Shown piece by piece: positions 44,432 to 57,436 of a stretch of DNA of 64,000 nt. A model generated the notes under the pieces. The model saw only the letters and a list, made by a program, of their open reading frames with translations, was not told where the DNA came from and searched no databases. The stretch spans positions 4,189,569 to 4,253,568 of the forward strand of contig SCHM01000002.1 in NCBI GenBank assembly GCA_004123355.1. The letters are read 5' to 3'. Both the position numbers and the translations under genes were made by a program. The stretch is from Amphirosellinia nigrospora (lineage: Eukaryota > Ascomycota > Sordariomycetes > Xylariales > Xylariaceae). Position 1 is the first letter of the stretch. Every line of letters starts with the position of its first letter.

Positions 44432-46249
44432 ATGTTTTTTAAGGGTAGTTTACAGGAGGGCATTTCGACCGCCCTCCAACAATCGAAGCAGGTTGTCTGC
44501 TTTGTCACAGGTGAGTAAGGCTTGTGTTTCGATGTTACTTCTTGTTATCAAACCGATGTCTTGTGAATGGGCTGCAATTCACATATCTGTATGAAGTGCT
44601 TTTCAAAGGTCTTATTCACGACCTTGTTACTCCATCCCATACTACCCAAAGAAAGGATGCACTTGGTGAAGATACTTGTCCGGTATGCTAACCTTAATCT
44701 TCACATACAGATGACGGCAGCGAGAGTCAGCAGTGGGAGAATGAGTTTCTCACAGATGATTCCGTACGCTTTACCTCATGAGATAAAATGTCATGTAAGC
44801 CTTTTTCCCGCTGACTCCGGTAGATACGGCCCGGACTCGAGAGCCAGTCTATCATCCTGAGACTACCCGCGGGGTCGGAAGAGGCCAATTACCTCGAGGC
44901 GCTTTTTCCGGTACCCAAGAAGCCTACTATCGTAATAATACAGTACGCAACGCCCTGCTCTCTGGTGATCATGGTTCTTACCTATTCTCCAAACCTCGGA
45001 AGGTTTGCACATAAACACTGCTTACATGATATAGGAATGGACAACTGAAAGAGTACATCGCAGCCGGAACAAGCAGAGAAGAATTCACCAGGAGGATGGG
45101 GAAAGCAAACCAGTTAGGAGCAAGACCAAGCCAGCCCTCCACCTCAGCATCCCCGGCACCAGCGGGCCCCTTCACAAAACCATCATCATCAACAAGCTTC
45201 TGCAACATCACGCACTGATGACAGCTTATATGATGCTATGCAACCTACCACCACCAGCTCATCAACCCAGCTCCCGAGAACAACAGAGGAAGAAATGCGC
45301 GCAGCAGCAGCAGCAGCAGCAGCAGCAGACAAGAAAAAAGGAAAAGCACGCGCTGAGGCCGAAGAAGAGGCCAAACGAAGAGTCGACGAGCGCTGCGGCT
45401 GCGCGCCCACGAGCGCAGAGCAAGCCCATGCCAACGAAGTGAAGCTGCGCAAACAGCACGCCAACGAGGAGCGCAGGCGGATCCTGCAGCGCATCGAGGA
45501 CGACAAGCGCGCGCGCAAGGAGCGGGAGGCCGCAGCGCGTCGGGCTCGATCGCTACCGAGCGCCGATACCGCAGGTATAGAGGGCAGCGGTGGCAGCGCC
45601 AAGCCGCGCGTCCCGAGGGCCGGGCAGGGCGACCACTGCAATCTCCAGATCCGGCTGACGGACGGCTCGACGATGCGATCGCGCTTCGCAAGCGACGCGA
45701 CGCTGCGGACCGACGTGAGGCGGTGGGTCGACGCCGAGCGCACCGACGGCGACAGCCCCTACGCGTTCCGCGTCGTGCTGACGCCGCGGCCAAACAAGGC
45801 CGTCGAGCCGCGTGAGGAGGTCGACTCGCTCCTCGCCCTGGGCCTCGCACCCTCGGCAACGCTGGTGCTCATACCGACGCGCTACAGTGCGCGCGTACGG
45901 GGGGGCGTTTTGGGCATGTTCTACTCGCTCCTCGGGCCGTCGCGGCGGCGATCGGGGGGTTTTTTGCGCTGTTCTTCGGAGGCGGAGGCGGGTCTGGACA
46001 TGAGGATGTTCCAATGGAGAATTTGAGGGCGGGGAGGGCGAGGGGGATGCGCAGCTTTATAATGGGAATTCGGTACGTCTGGGGACCTTTTTATCTTACA
46101 TGCTTTTATTCTTATTCTTCCGCCCTCTCGTCCGCGCCCCCCTCCTTTTTTTTCTTTTGAGAGAAGAGAGAACTAGAGCTGACGGTTCCTAGCTGAACTT
46201 TGAGCCCCGCGGCGAAGAGCACGATAACGACGACGAGGATACGCGGTAG
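44432..46249 (+). CDS. UBX-domain protein of the UBX4/UBXD2 type
   Basis: Five exons: 44432-44510, 44711-44763, 44824-44942, 45035-46072, 46193-46249. The N-terminal thioredoxin-like part reads MFFKGSLQEGISTALQQSKQ, DDGSESQQWENEFLTDDS and LPAGSEEANYLEALFPVPKK. A coiled, Ala/Lys/Arg/Glu-rich middle starts with a poly-Ala run at about 45299-45330. The UBX domain reads NLQIRLTDGSTMRSRFASDA to ATLVLIP. A hydrophobic hairpin (LLGAVAAAIGGFFALFF) would insert in the ER membrane, and the last exon gives LNFEPRGEEHDNDDEDTR. UBX proteins recruit Cdc48/p97; this membrane type serves ER-associated degradation. The frame slips by one base near 45205, 45935 and 46045, consistent with indels in the sequence. 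Confidence 0.82.
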
Positions 46250-47245
46250 ACGTGCCTCGCATCACTATTTGGGATCGTGAGTAGAAGTGGACCTACGGTC
46301 GGTCCGCATGCCGCAAGAATTTTCTCGGGGGGTTTTAATGTCTTCCGCGCCGTCCAGGTAGTAGGTTGTGTATCATAATTTCATAATTCGACATGTTCTG
46401 CACGAGTTTGTTTGGTTGGTAATTAGAATTTATATAGAACGTCTTCTCCAATGCGCGGCTGCTTTCATCGCGTCATTGAACTGTGTAAAAACGTACGGCC
46501 GAGTAGGGTGGTGGACAGTATGCCTCCGATACACGCCCGCGGTCCTCGGCATTCACGTCAAGGCAGGTCTGCTGGCACTGGACACGATGCAAAGGGTATC
46601 TAGATTCTCAACAGGCCCGAAAGTGAACGACGTTTGGTAGTCTTGTACAACGCGAGACAAGCAGCAAGATGCGGAATATGGGCATAGATTAGTAAAGAAA
46701 GAAAATAATATCCCCTATTCTTCCCAACATCTATCATCCGAAGAAGCAAACAGATAAAAGGTATATAAATTGCACGCATGTGTGATTTGATGTGATATAA
46801 AGCTCACGAGTGAGTGCCTGTACCAAGTATACATGCATACATACAGTGACCGTTCCGATTTTCCAGGCCAGCATGACTCGACCTTGGAAAGGGGATAGAA
46901 ATCTTATTTAATGCATGCCATCTCCCGCCATCCATCCTGCTCTGCTTGGTATACCGTACTACCTCCAATCCATCCCACGGACCGGACCTAATCTCGTATG
47001 CTCATGAAGCGCCGGGGGGATGCAGTGTATGTAGAATACTCTCTCGTTTTTTCTCTGTTGCCATTGTCTATAAGCCCCAGCGGGGTTCGCCTCGGCCGAA
47101 TCCGCCATAATACGTTGTTTTGTATTCCGTCGGCCCACCACCCAATCCGCCCGCCGCATTTCCGATAAATCCATCCCCGTCCCCATCGCCCGACCAGTCG
47201 TCGCCCACCTCGACCATATGCAATCTTTCTTCCAATCAATTTCCC
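46250..47245. other. convergent 3' flanks of UBX4-like and MPC2
   Basis: No gene is supported between the two stop codons. An ORF that continues from the MPC2 locus to 46959 is in the wrong frame. Confidence 0.45.
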
Positions 47246-47997
47246 TTACGCCTTGACAGCCGCCTTCACGTCCTCTTTCACGTCCTCGGCCTTCTTCTCG
47301 GCAGCGGCGGGCAGGTTCTTCTGGGAGGAGTTGTACATGGCGATGCGGGTCAGCTGGGCGACGCCGACGCAGCCGAGGAAGAAGTTGACGGCGGCGAGGA
47401 GGTAGTTCTGCGGGGTGATGACGAAGCACCAGCGCGTCCAGATGGCGCCCGTGGCGGTCAGGGCGGCGTTCTGCGTCACTGAGAGCTTCTCGGCCGGGCG
47501 CGCGAAGTCGCCGATCCCGGCGATGACGAGGGCCCATTTCATTACCGGGGCCCTAGGGTGGGGGGATTGTCGTGGTTAGTTGCGAATTTGAATTTGTGCT
47601 GGGATTCATGGTAGAACTAGAACCGAGGATGGAGAGGGAGAGGGTTCGTGCAACGGGACACGGCGACACAAGTGGAGGCCAGAGGTGATACCATATGTCA
47701 TATGGCATGTGGCATGTGGTATGTGGCATATGGTACCCGCACATGGGTCATATCTCATATCTTGTCGAAGCAGACAGGTGATCGAGCTACTCACCAGAAG
47801 TGCACCGTCTTGAAACCAATAGGCGAATCCCACATGCGCTTGAACCAGCTGGCCTGTTGTTGTGCCGCGCCCTCACCGGCGGATGTGCTCTGGAATCGGC
47901 GACCGGATGTGCGGGCGAACTGGCTGCGGAGGGCCGCACGTGAGGTCGGGTTGAGTATGGGCCTGGCGGCGCGGAACATGGTGGTCGTGGCGGGCAT
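47246..47997 (-). CDS. mpc2: mitochondrial pyruvate carrier subunit 2
   Basis: Two exons, 47795-47997 and 47246-47552 (GTGAGT donor, CTAG acceptor, phase 2), encode 169 residues with no frame problem. The start is a basic, Ser/Arg-rich mitochondrial presequence (MFRAARPILNPTSRAALRSQ). The MPC core reads WDSPIGFKTVHFWAPVMKWA, LVIAGIGDFARPAEKLSVTQ, ALTATGAIWTRWCFVITPQN and YLLAAVNFFLGCVGVAQLTR, giving three membrane helices. MPC2 pairs with MPC1 in the inner membrane to import pyruvate. The Lys/Glu/Ala-rich tail (AAEKKAEDVKEDVKAAVKA) is an extension seen in some fungi. Confidence 0.95.
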
Positions 47998-48553
47998 TTT
48001 GATTGTATGGATTCGAAAGAAGTCAATTGGCGTAGTGGCGACGAGACTGGTCGGAAGGTCAAGACGAAGGGACCGGGAGAAGGAGGAGAGAGTTGTCCGA
48101 CGGCGATAGTCCGTAGTGGTTGAGATTATATGTACAAGGTATGAATGGGAAGGGATACAGTGTTGGAAAATGTTGTTGGGGACCCTCCGGAGATAATCGG
48201 AGGCCCACATAGGTGGATCCCTGCTTATGATCCGTCCTATGTACCCAAGTACCACTGGGGCGGTATTCTTTTAAAGACATACAATTCAGGTCGTTCATGC
48301 TGTTAAACGCAAGCCTTGTCTATGATCTTGCAAATAAGTGGGCTTGATTATGTCATTATCAATTGAGCAATTCCATTGGTCGAGACGCATTGCTTGCAAA
48401 TGCACCAGCTTTGAATGGGGCCCGGTTCCTTAGTGGCATGTCTGCACCTCAACCTCAACGTCAAAGCTAAGGCGGTGCAACTCTATTTCGTCAACGTCCG
48501 GACCGCACACATCAACCCTCCCTTCCCCTCCCCCTCTGGCGGTACAGCGAAGA
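47998..48553. promoter_or_regulatory. divergent promoter MPC2 / complex I B8
   Basis: These ~555 bp separate two nuclear genes for mitochondrial proteins read in opposite directions, so a shared control region is possible. At 47696-47741, within the MPC2 intron, CATATGGCATGTGG-type words repeat imperfectly. I could not name a specific binding site. Confidence 0.4.
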
Positions 48554-48945
48554 TGTCGGCCAAATACGCCTTCACCAAGACCCTGAAGGAGGTCCGCTTC
48601 TTATTCTGCCAGGGCGAGACCAGCGCTGCGACGAGGTGCGTTTGATTCCCGCCCGCTATACAACTTCGCTCCACGTATCGACGACCCGGATGCTGATGAG
48701 AGTTCTTGCTAGGACATTCCTCACGCGGGCATACCCAACCATGAGAAGAACAACCCTCACACACCGATCCTCATGCGCGAAGCAGCCGGCACCATCCCCA
48801 AGATCTACGCCCGATACGGTTCGTCTTTACATCCCATCCACAAAGTCTATTCCCGGACCCCATACAACCTCTATATTCCCACTATGATACAGAGAAGCCA
48901 GGCGTAATACAGAAGAGAAGATACGAAACCGAGGAAATACCATAG
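48554..48945 (+). CDS. ndufa2-like: complex I B8 subunit (NDUFA2 type)
   Basis: Exon 1 (48554-48635) gives MSAKYAFTKTLKEVRFLFCQ; exon 2 (48713-48818) continues FLTRAYPTM and, one base out of frame, NNPHTPILMREAAGTIPKIY with ARY. This is the thioredoxin-like 10.5-kDa accessory subunit of mitochondrial NADH:ubiquinone oxidoreductase, which is ~90 aa in fungi. The lost base lies in ATGAGAAGAAC near 48745. A third exon from 48893 (EKPGVIQKRRYETEEIP, stop 48943-48945) does not match the usual C-terminus, so the end is uncertain. Confidence 0.8.
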
Positions 48946-50136
48946 CACTAACTCTAGATGTGTACAGAATTCGGAAAAGAGAAAAGCCACTCATTAGAAG
49001 GTGCGTGATGAGCCAATGCGACCTAAATACCCCTCGGCATTAGGGAGGGGATGGGAAGCACTCAGCGACTAAATGTCATGATAGGACTATCCGACAAGGA
49101 AATCGAGGACACTGTATCAAATATAGTCAAGAACGATGTATAATTGATATGATATCTGTGTTGGGGCGGTACATATACCTACCCTCTACCTACAACCAAA
49201 CAATAGACGGCAATTAGAAGAACCAGATAAGTAACCGACAAAGGTATTTTGACACTGTCCTAACATTATGTCATGTCTACTGGACATATCGAGAATATAT
49301 TGTATCCATTACGCGAAACGTCTCAGAAAATTAAGGCAGTAGATTCTGCTAGTTGTCTTGATGATTCATCATTAAACATGATAAAAATTGATGCCTTGAT
49401 AGAGACTTACCTTGTTAGGTAGGTAATGTTAATAGTTGCAAACTCTCGACCTTGTTTACAATAATATTATTTGCCAAAAGAGGAGCATCTGTTAAATTTT
49501 TAACAGATGCACCTCGCTATTACGATTGTCTACCCATTAGGTAACCACTGGCATGTGGCGCATGTCGATGGCCAACAAAAAGTAAGTGGTCAAAGTAGGT
49601 AGGTACGTATCACATGACTTCCCCCTGTGTATTGGTAACTAATAGCGGGCTGTGGCAGGTTCCCGTATTATGTCTTGCTCAAAGGTAGCTTTGCGTCTAA
49701 AACTACCCAGGTACAGAAAAGTGATGATCACCAAAAAGGACGAAGTATTGGGAGAAGAAAAGGTAGATTGAAAGGGATGGAGAATTCCCTTCCCTGCATA
49801 TGGGAGAGATACCTACCTACCACGTATACTACGAATACATCCATTTAGTAAGGAAAGTGGTACACACGCCGTGGTGACGTAATGATCTTAAGACCATATT
49901 TTAGGTAAGTGCAATCAGTACCCCATCTGGTACTAGAGACTTTAAATTCCTTTTACTTTTTGAGGAGAGGTTGGGTATTTATTAATAGAGTGCCTTTTAT
50001 ATGTGATTACGCCTTGGCTGTCTGTTGTCCTTTTGCTCTACTGCCTCGCTTAAGCACTTTAATGCACTTCTGTTAACTTTTATTATCACATGTTTTATAT
50101 AGAATGAGTAATAACACAGATTAATGGGGCGCAATA
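48946..50136. other. intergenic, AT-rich
   Basis: No gene is supported. It contains a perfect palindrome (listed separately) and several TAGGTAGGTA or TACCTACCTAC words (49424, 49596, 49810). Confidence 0.45.
49485..49510. repeat. perfect 26-bp palindrome
   Basis: Two 12-bp arms (GCATCTGTTAAA and its complement TTTAACAGATGC) are separated by two bases. It could be a hairpin, a terminator-like element or a miniature-element end; no flanking duplication was found. Confidence 0.6.
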
Positions 50137-50582
50137 TGTCACAAGGGCTCAGATAGGGGCTTGGAATAGTTCAAATTGAATAATTATTAACTAAAATGCT
50201 GTCAGGTAACAGGGTTACATGAGGTTAGCTAGTACCTCGAAGTAGGTCTGGTACATAGAGATTGGATAAACGAAGACCTGAAGCCTCCCCGAGTAATAGG
50301 AAAAGGTTTAAGAATTAGTGATTTTAAGCCCTTGTCCCTACACTTCTCTCCCTCTCCAAGCAAGAAGACTCCGTGCCTTTCATGCTCGAATCCTTCTTCG
50401 TATCCTTCGTTCAGCTTCGCGGACCTCCGTACACCTGATAAAGACCCGTGTAGCCGGAGACTGTGTGTCTCTGTGTTTGATCCTAGCTTTTGGTGACTGA
50501 CTGAGACTCACGATAACTTCTTACAACTGCTTCAGCCTCGGAAGGTAGTATTGAGCGAGCTTCGTACGAGATCCGTGTAACG
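50137..50582 (+). mobile_element. solo LTR, copy 2 (fossil)
   Basis: A 446-bp solo LTR in the core half of the window. It begins with TGTCACAAGGGCTCAGATAG as copy 1 nearly does, and shares the internal GTGTAGCCGGA and ACGATAACTTC blocks with that copy. The flanking 5-mers (CAATA at 50132-50136, CGATA at 50583-50587) form an imperfect target-site duplication. It is longer than copies 1 and 3 and has no internal coding part. It looks older than copies 1 and 3, judging by its duplication and its 3' end. Confidence 0.72.
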
Positions 50583-51184
50583 CGATATAAAGCAGGTAAG
50601 TATCTTCATCATGCAATGTTTTCACAAGATATATTGTTCCCCAAAGTGTGTAGTATTACAACAATGTACAACTCCGTCGCCTCGTATCCATCGCCCGCAA
50701 TGCAGAATTAAGCCCTAGCCCTGTCGGCTAGCGAACGGTGGAATCTCCCAAGCGAACCAAACAATGACAAAAACAAACCAGCCAACCCGCCAATTTTTCC
50801 CCTCGTGAACAAACTACACACACAACGAAATGAAACCCCCCTCCCAAACTCAGAGGGCCTTGTGAAATGAACATAACCCATAGAAAGCAAGACATCGAAC
50901 ATCGCAGCCACGTGAGTGGCAGATGCAAGTCTGCCATCTATCCCGCATGCATTCCCTTGATTACCCGTCGTCAGAATTATACGTAGGAAAACATCTACGT
51001 CTTGGAAGGAGAATAAACTAAAAGAAAAACGAAAGACGCGTGGGAAAAAAAGGGGAGAGCAAAGATGCTACCCCTGACGTATACGCGCGCAAACTAGTAC
51101 CATGCAGTCGTACCAATTGCCAACGAAACCGGCGTCCGCCGTATCTGTAAAATGAATGCAGAACCTTGAGATGAGACAAGATAC
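50583..51184. other. 3' flank of the RRM gene
   Basis: No gene is supported; probably 3' untranslated region of the minus-strand RRM gene and spacer. Confidence 0.45.
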
Positions 51185-54100
51185 TCAACCCCCCTTACGC
51201 TCACCATCAGGCGGGGCCTTTTCAGCACCTGTTGCATCTTTCGCATCTTTCGTATCTTTGTCCTTCACATCCTGCTTCTGCGCCCCCTTCCTCATCCCAA
51301 GCACTGACCGCAACGCGCCGTAAAGCGGGATGGGGGCGAGTGCGGGGAAGGATTTCTTCGGCTTCGCGGTAGCAGTAGCAGCCGAAGACGACGACGATGA
51401 CGGCGCGGGGTTTTTCGTTTCGGCCACGGATTCGGTCTTGGATTGGCCCTCTTGAGTCTTACTCGCGCCAGCTTCGGATTTGTTAGTACCGGTATTAGTA
51501 GTAGTACCGGCGCTGGGCCTGGCGATGGGAGGTTGCTTTGTCCCGGCGCCCTTCTTGGGGGTCCAGTTCTTGGCTTTCCCCTGCTTTGGTTTCGGGTATG
51601 ATGCGCTTGAGATGGGCGCATATGGTGTGGAAGGGATCTTGGTATCAGGCTTCTTGGCCGTATTGGCATCAACTCGAAGTTCGGAATGTGAAGTGGTGTT
51701 GCCGTCGTTGTTGTCATTCTTGGTGTTGGTCTCGGCAGTGGTCGTCGTCTCAACCCCTTTCGCGGCAGGTTTCTTTTCCGAGAGAAGAACCTCTTTCCCT
51801 TTTCCTTTGTCGAGTTTGCCCGTCTTGACGTCCTTTGCTCCACCCTGCTTCAAGAATTCGCCTATCTGGGGCTCAGTAGTCGGGTGTTGCTTCGTAGCAG
51901 GGCTAGGATGGCATTCGCGCTTCAATATCCTAATAGTTGGACCAGCAACTACGGCCTTCTTCGGGGCCGCATCTCTCGACCCTTCGCCCCTTTCTGGTCC
52001 GGCTTTATGCCCAGCCGGCACGAGATTCGCGCTCTTCTGGTCGTCACGGCCTGCTTTGGCATTCTTAAACTTGCCTTTGCCCTTGCCGCCGCCTTGCTTC
52101 GCGCCAGCATTCGGTTTACCTTCCGTGTTTTCTTTGCCAGTATCTTGGGGCACCGGTTCATCTTTGTTGTTAGCACTCGTCACATTCTCTGTCTCTACCC
52201 TATACTCCTCAACCTTCTTCTCATGCGAACGTCGAGAGGGCGTTGAGATTTCAGGAGTGGATGGGCCGGGCGCAGATATATTGGTGTTGAGTCTCTCCAT
52301 GCTCATTGACATATGTAGTTGCGGAGGTTCCTGTGCCCACATGCCCGGTACACCCCAGACGGGCGGTGCGGCGAGTGGTATGATGAGCGATACGGCGAAC
52401 GAAAAGCATAATTTCCTACCCGAGGGCTATACATGGTAGGATTTGTCACAAAGGGATCCCCATTATCAGTGGAGACAGGACCGGGGTTGAAGTTTTGAGC
52501 GCCTGGGTTCGATGGATAATCCCTTGAAACACCGTCATGATAATGCATCATTGTTGGATTACTCGAGATCGATCTGTTGGGGCCTAATCCGCCAACGGGG
52601 TGCCCGTGACCCATCACTGGAGGTTGTGGACCAGACATGAGATCTCGATAAGGTGGGAATGGTTCACAGTCACCGGGTCGGTTTGTGAATCTCGGCGGAG
52701 TTTGTGGCATGCGAACATAAACAGGCTCAGGGTTCTGCGGAGCTGCCATCCCCTGAAAATGATTGTGAGGATAAGGGGGTAGATGCGAAGTAGGAATCGC
52801 AGGTGTGAAGTTTTGAGATTCAAAAGGCACAGTCGTAGAACTAGCTTCAGTTATCGCTGGCTGCATCACCAGATTCTGACGTCTTTTGTTCCTCTTTCCG
52901 ATCTTGGCCTGACTACCTTCCCCAACTTGCTGCCTTTGTTGTTGATGCTCAGGTTGGGTGCTTTGCGGTCCGGGCATGGATTGAGGCGGCTGCATGGCTT
53001 TCGAAAACTGCTTTTTAGGAGAAGGCTGATCGGGCACATTCTCATCTTCACCTGTTTCGCTGGCCTTGCGTTTGATATGAGAGTGGGATTCACTGGCATA
53101 ACTATCTTCTGCCATCGGGTTGTTCCCACTAGCCTCATGTTGTGGTGGGGGCTTGGTGTTTTCTGGTGCTTGTTCCATCGTCCCCATCTCTGGGTTGCTC
53201 TCGGTCAAAGGCGGAATGGGTTGGTCATGAGCTCTCATAACCGGTGCTAGGCCGCATTTCGAGGCTATCTCATGGTATTCAGACACCGTTGCGTCCTCCT
53301 TGGGAGGTGGCGTTGACTCTTGTCGCCAATCTGGGGGAACCGCCACATATCGAGCCTTTCCTGGTCGAATACGAACAGTACCATGATCTATGCTCGCTTC
53401 CTCGTCTGGTTCAACTGGATCTCCATTTCCAGGCACCCAAGCTAAAATATCTTTTGGATTGCGAGGAGCGATTGTTGTCTCATGTGTGCTGTGGCCCGGT
53501 CGCGCTGTCTGAGTGGAGATGCTACGGTTAGGAGGCTGATGGGATGTCAGATCATGCGTATCGTTTGCATTAACTACCTCAAGACCATGTATGTGATGTG
53601 TTGCGATAACTGGGCTGGTTATTCCTGAACATGACGAGTTGCCCATATTCACTCCACCTTCAGATTGTATAGCTGCTTGACTTGATGGGCCTTCAGCATG
53701 CTTCGAGGTAGCAACGACATCAGCATAGGAAGGCCGACCTCCAAAGGGGGCGCCGCCGAGCGAAACAGCTTGTTGCGTAGGCGGAGGGGAATCACGCCAC
53801 GAGTTGACGTGGACACTGACGTTCGGCCTACTAGCCGGAGGCTGGCGCATTACCTCCCGTGCATCATACGCCTGACGAGCTCGATTATCGGTACGGGCCA
53901 GATGGGGCTTGAAGAACTGGGATCCGGTCCGGAAGTTTACTACGAGGGAGCTCTCTCCCAGGTCGGCGACCTTCACATCGGCCTCCTTGTAAACCGCAGC
54001 TATCGCGGATTTAGGGTTAGCAAACCTATGAATACCCAAGTTAGTCAACATCATGGCGACAGTTGAAATATAAGAAGGAATAGACTGACATTACGTGAGC

Positions 54101-56414
54101 ACGAGTGAAATTGTAGGGAACCGGTGTCACGGCGTCCACGCGGCCGAATTTACTAAAATGTTGCTTCAAGCGCTCTCGACCGCTTTCGGTCTGGTTGAGC
54201 CCTTCTTTCAGTTTACCGACGAAGATCGTTCGATCTCTTTTACTGCAATTTTCACAGGGACAGGGATCGAACTGGGTGTATATGCCGATTTGTCTACCGG
54301 CGTTCACACACCTGCGGTTGCTTGATGAATGACCTAATGCCGCTGGTGTCCATAAAGTCCTTCCGGTTGTAGTAAAATTTCTACCAGTTTGACGGGGACC
54401 GTTATAGATAGCGTCTTGTTGCGAGGGAGGGTTGCTGGGTCGATGAAAGTTCCCCTTATTGCTCACAGTTGACGTCCATCTACCAAAATAGTTAGATTCT
54501 TTACCCTGCCACTGATCGACTCTGTGATTCTGATCTTCCGTGTCGTGTACACTTCCCTTGCGGAAAATGACTTTCGGCCATGGATGTCGTCAGACCCGAC
54601 CTTCTGCCACTTTCCTTTGCTGTAGTTTGGTGCGCTGGGATTTCTGCCCTGTTGTCTAAGCCATTCCAAGCTATCAGACGAGGTGGGCGGCGTAGTGTGC
54701 TGCTGCTGCTGAAGCTGCGCATAGAAACTAGCAGCGGCTCCATGAATGATGAGCTGTCACCGCTGGGGTGAATATGGCCTGGATACGGGTATGGTGTCTG
54801 TTGCATCGCCGGTGGGGGACCATCCACTTGTTTCTGGTGCATTGCGTACGGCGGAATCTGGTAGGCAAACAGACCCTGCGAGATGCCACCTTCGCGAGTT
54901 CCCATTCTTGGCCTGAGGGCACCGGGCCTTGGACAAACTTAGAAGCTGGAGGCGATGTTCTTGTCGATCTGGTGAAGATGGATAAGGATTGCCTTGATAT
55001 TGAGTATGCTGACTCGTGTTTGACATAACCTGTTGCCAGTGACTGTGTTGAGTACGCGGAGCCTCATCACCTATGTCATTTGTATACGATGGTTTTTGGC
55101 ATCCCATGAGTTTCTTGTTCACCTCATGACCATCGCCGGGATAAACACGAGCTTCCTCAGTCACAGCATCATTGCAAATGTGTGTTGGGTCACCACCGAT
55201 ATTAGGTGCACTTGAATATCGCTCCCCGGAAGAAGACCAATGCACCGTGTGACTACTCTCTTTCGAGGAGGAGTCGAAATCCCCTACCGGTACATATTTT
55301 CGGGGAGGTAGGTCACGAGCGCCATTTTCATAACCAGCTATCATCGTCAGCTCGACTCAATAACGTACATGATGAAGTTCGATTTCGAGTTAGAATAAAA
55401 GAAGATAGATTGCTGCTTGAGCTTATGCCATACCTTTTTGACGGGCAAAATTACTGGAGGCGATAGCACTCTCATACTTGGCCTTGAGGGCTGCCGTTTT
55501 TGATGTTCCGTCGGCGATGACAATCCCATTGATAATTCTGTTGGGGATCGCGAACTTATCCATAAAAGGATCATCCGCAGCCTCTACGAACTGCAGATAG
55601 CGGCGTAGATTGTCTACCATGACTGGGTTAGCGAGAACAACATTTATGACAGGATAGGCTAGGGCGAAGTTTCGATAGCTGGGTGTACTTACCTAACTCC
55701 TCTGTCTTCTCAAATGGAAAATAAAGGGGAAGAAACGGACGAAACCCGTTGCGGAGATCATCATAGCGTCTCGCAAAGATACCTCTGATGGCGTTGAGGA
55801 AATGCTCAGGGTATTTCTCATAGCCCTCAAAGATCCGTAGATGATACGGAGTTAGCACCTTTAGGACATCCGCTTGCTTTCTCTTGTTCCAACTCAGTAG
55901 CTTGGTTTGCATCTGCGGCCGTTTCAGAAGTTCGGAAGCGAAATGTTCAAATAACGGCATGTATTGCTCGGTCTGCGTTTTGCTCGTCCTCGACAACTTG
56001 TTGGGCATACTTGTTCTCGAAGACCAAGGTATTAATGACATTCCACAAGTTTTGAGCGCCTCGATGGTAGATATCGTAGGCGTCGAAGTACATATATAGG
56101 TCCCAGTAACTCTGAGGCGTCTCGATCTTTTTACATTCGTCTGGCAGGTTGCGCCTTAACTCATCACAGACGAGCTGGATCTCTGCTGCCCACCAGTAAT
56201 GACCGTTGCGCTCGGGAGTGGGATTCTCAACGAGGCGAAAGGATCTCGCGCCATGCAGTGTTGAGAAGATGGCGGTCGCATCCTTAGGTGCTTGCGTGAA
56301 GAATTCGATGGGCGGCTCACCTTCCTGAAACTCGGAATTGTACTCTGGTGCACCGGCTGCAGCTAGTGCATCTTTGACAGTAAAGCTACTGTATAATTGG
56401 TATTTTGGGGCCAT
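51185..56414 (-). CDS. very long RNA-binding protein with one RRM
   Basis: One gene spans four main exons: 55693-56414, 55434-55622, 54090-55337 and 51185-54025. Donors GTAAGT, GTATGG and GTCAGT join in frame. The N-terminal domain (MAPKYQLYSSFTVKDALAAA to FRPFLPLYFPFEKTEEL, then FMDKFAIPNRIINGIVIADG) is conserved-looking but unnamed. A Pro/Gln/Ser-rich linker follows, then one RRM: RDRTIFVGKLKEGLNQTESG (RNP2), HFSKFGRVDAVTPVPYNF and AHVMFANPKSAIAAV (RNP1-like). The rest (~950 residues) is disordered, Pro/Gln-rich then Lys/Ala/Thr-rich, ending DGERKGG. The frame slips by one base several times (for example ~55990, 54930, 54560, 52350). It probably binds RNA in a ribonucleoprotein; the exact role is unknown. 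Confidence 0.75.
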
Positions 56415-57436
56415 GATGTCAATGCTCGATGGGGCTGTACTAGAGATGGGGTTATTGCTGGGGAGTAGTAGAATGGGTAACAGGAGTGTGAGAGAGTGTG
56501 AGAAAGTGTGGGTGGTGATTCAAGTGGTCTGACTTAGGTGCAAGGTGCAGTCGTTCTCGAGGAACACGAAAGCACCAGAAAGGTGTACGTCAGCTGTTAG
56601 CGAGATAACTCGGCAACAGAAACGAGTGCAGACATTAAACGATCGAAGGACCAAAAGGTGCGGGTTGGGTAGATGGATGATGAGGTATTACAAGAAGGAG
56701 GAGGTGTACCTAGGTAGGCAAGTACTGGTTGTGGGCAATTCAAAATTGACTAGAGAGAGAAATAGGCATGTCAAGTGACGTGCTGTTGAGTGTTGAGGTT
56801 CCTAGGGCAACAGAGAATGTTGGGCGGCGAGGTTTGAATTAGGGGCAGCATTGCCGCTGAGGAGCAATTGCTTGTTTATTCCAGCCGGCCTGGTTCCAAA
56901 GGTGCTTGCTTGCCGAGTTAGGCAACAGCTGTGTCTCGATACATTGTCGAGGGCGTTTAGACGAAATGTAGACCTAAAGATCGGTTATACCAGAATGTAT
57001 CAGGCCGATCCGAATAACCACGGCTCGATGCATGTGTCTAAAGGGCGGTCTGCCTGCGGATTCTTCTCTACTTAGTCTACCTAACCCGGCCATTTCACAT
57101 TTATCTTAAAATCGGGAATGCAATGGACTATTAATAGAGGCGGGAATTTGTATTTGCGTGTCATTAGATGGATATAGTACAGGTCGAGGGATACCGGATG
57201 GCTTTATAACAGCATGAATAGCTGATCGTAAAGTGACTGCGAGCGAGCGCTTCCATTATTTAGATAATACGACTTGAAGCTAGGGACTTTTCCTCTCGCA
57301 TCATCGTGATATTATGTAAATGTCCGCATTCCCATACAGATTGAGTCTGGATAACAATTTAGCAAACAGTTTGGTTGGCGAAGCAGCACGGGCAAGGGGT
57401 AACTTACTATTTACGTAAATCGGTACTAGGGCGCAC
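56415..57436. other. intergenic between RRM gene promoter and Fmp46 3' end
   Basis: No gene is supported. The part near 56415 is the promoter of the RRM gene; it includes GTGTGAGAGAGTGTGAGAAA-type repetition at about 56485-56506. Confidence 0.45.

Noticed and set aside
45245-46014. Long Arg/Ala-rich minus-strand ORFs
   Set aside because: Shadows of the GC-rich coiled region and UBX domain on the plus strand.
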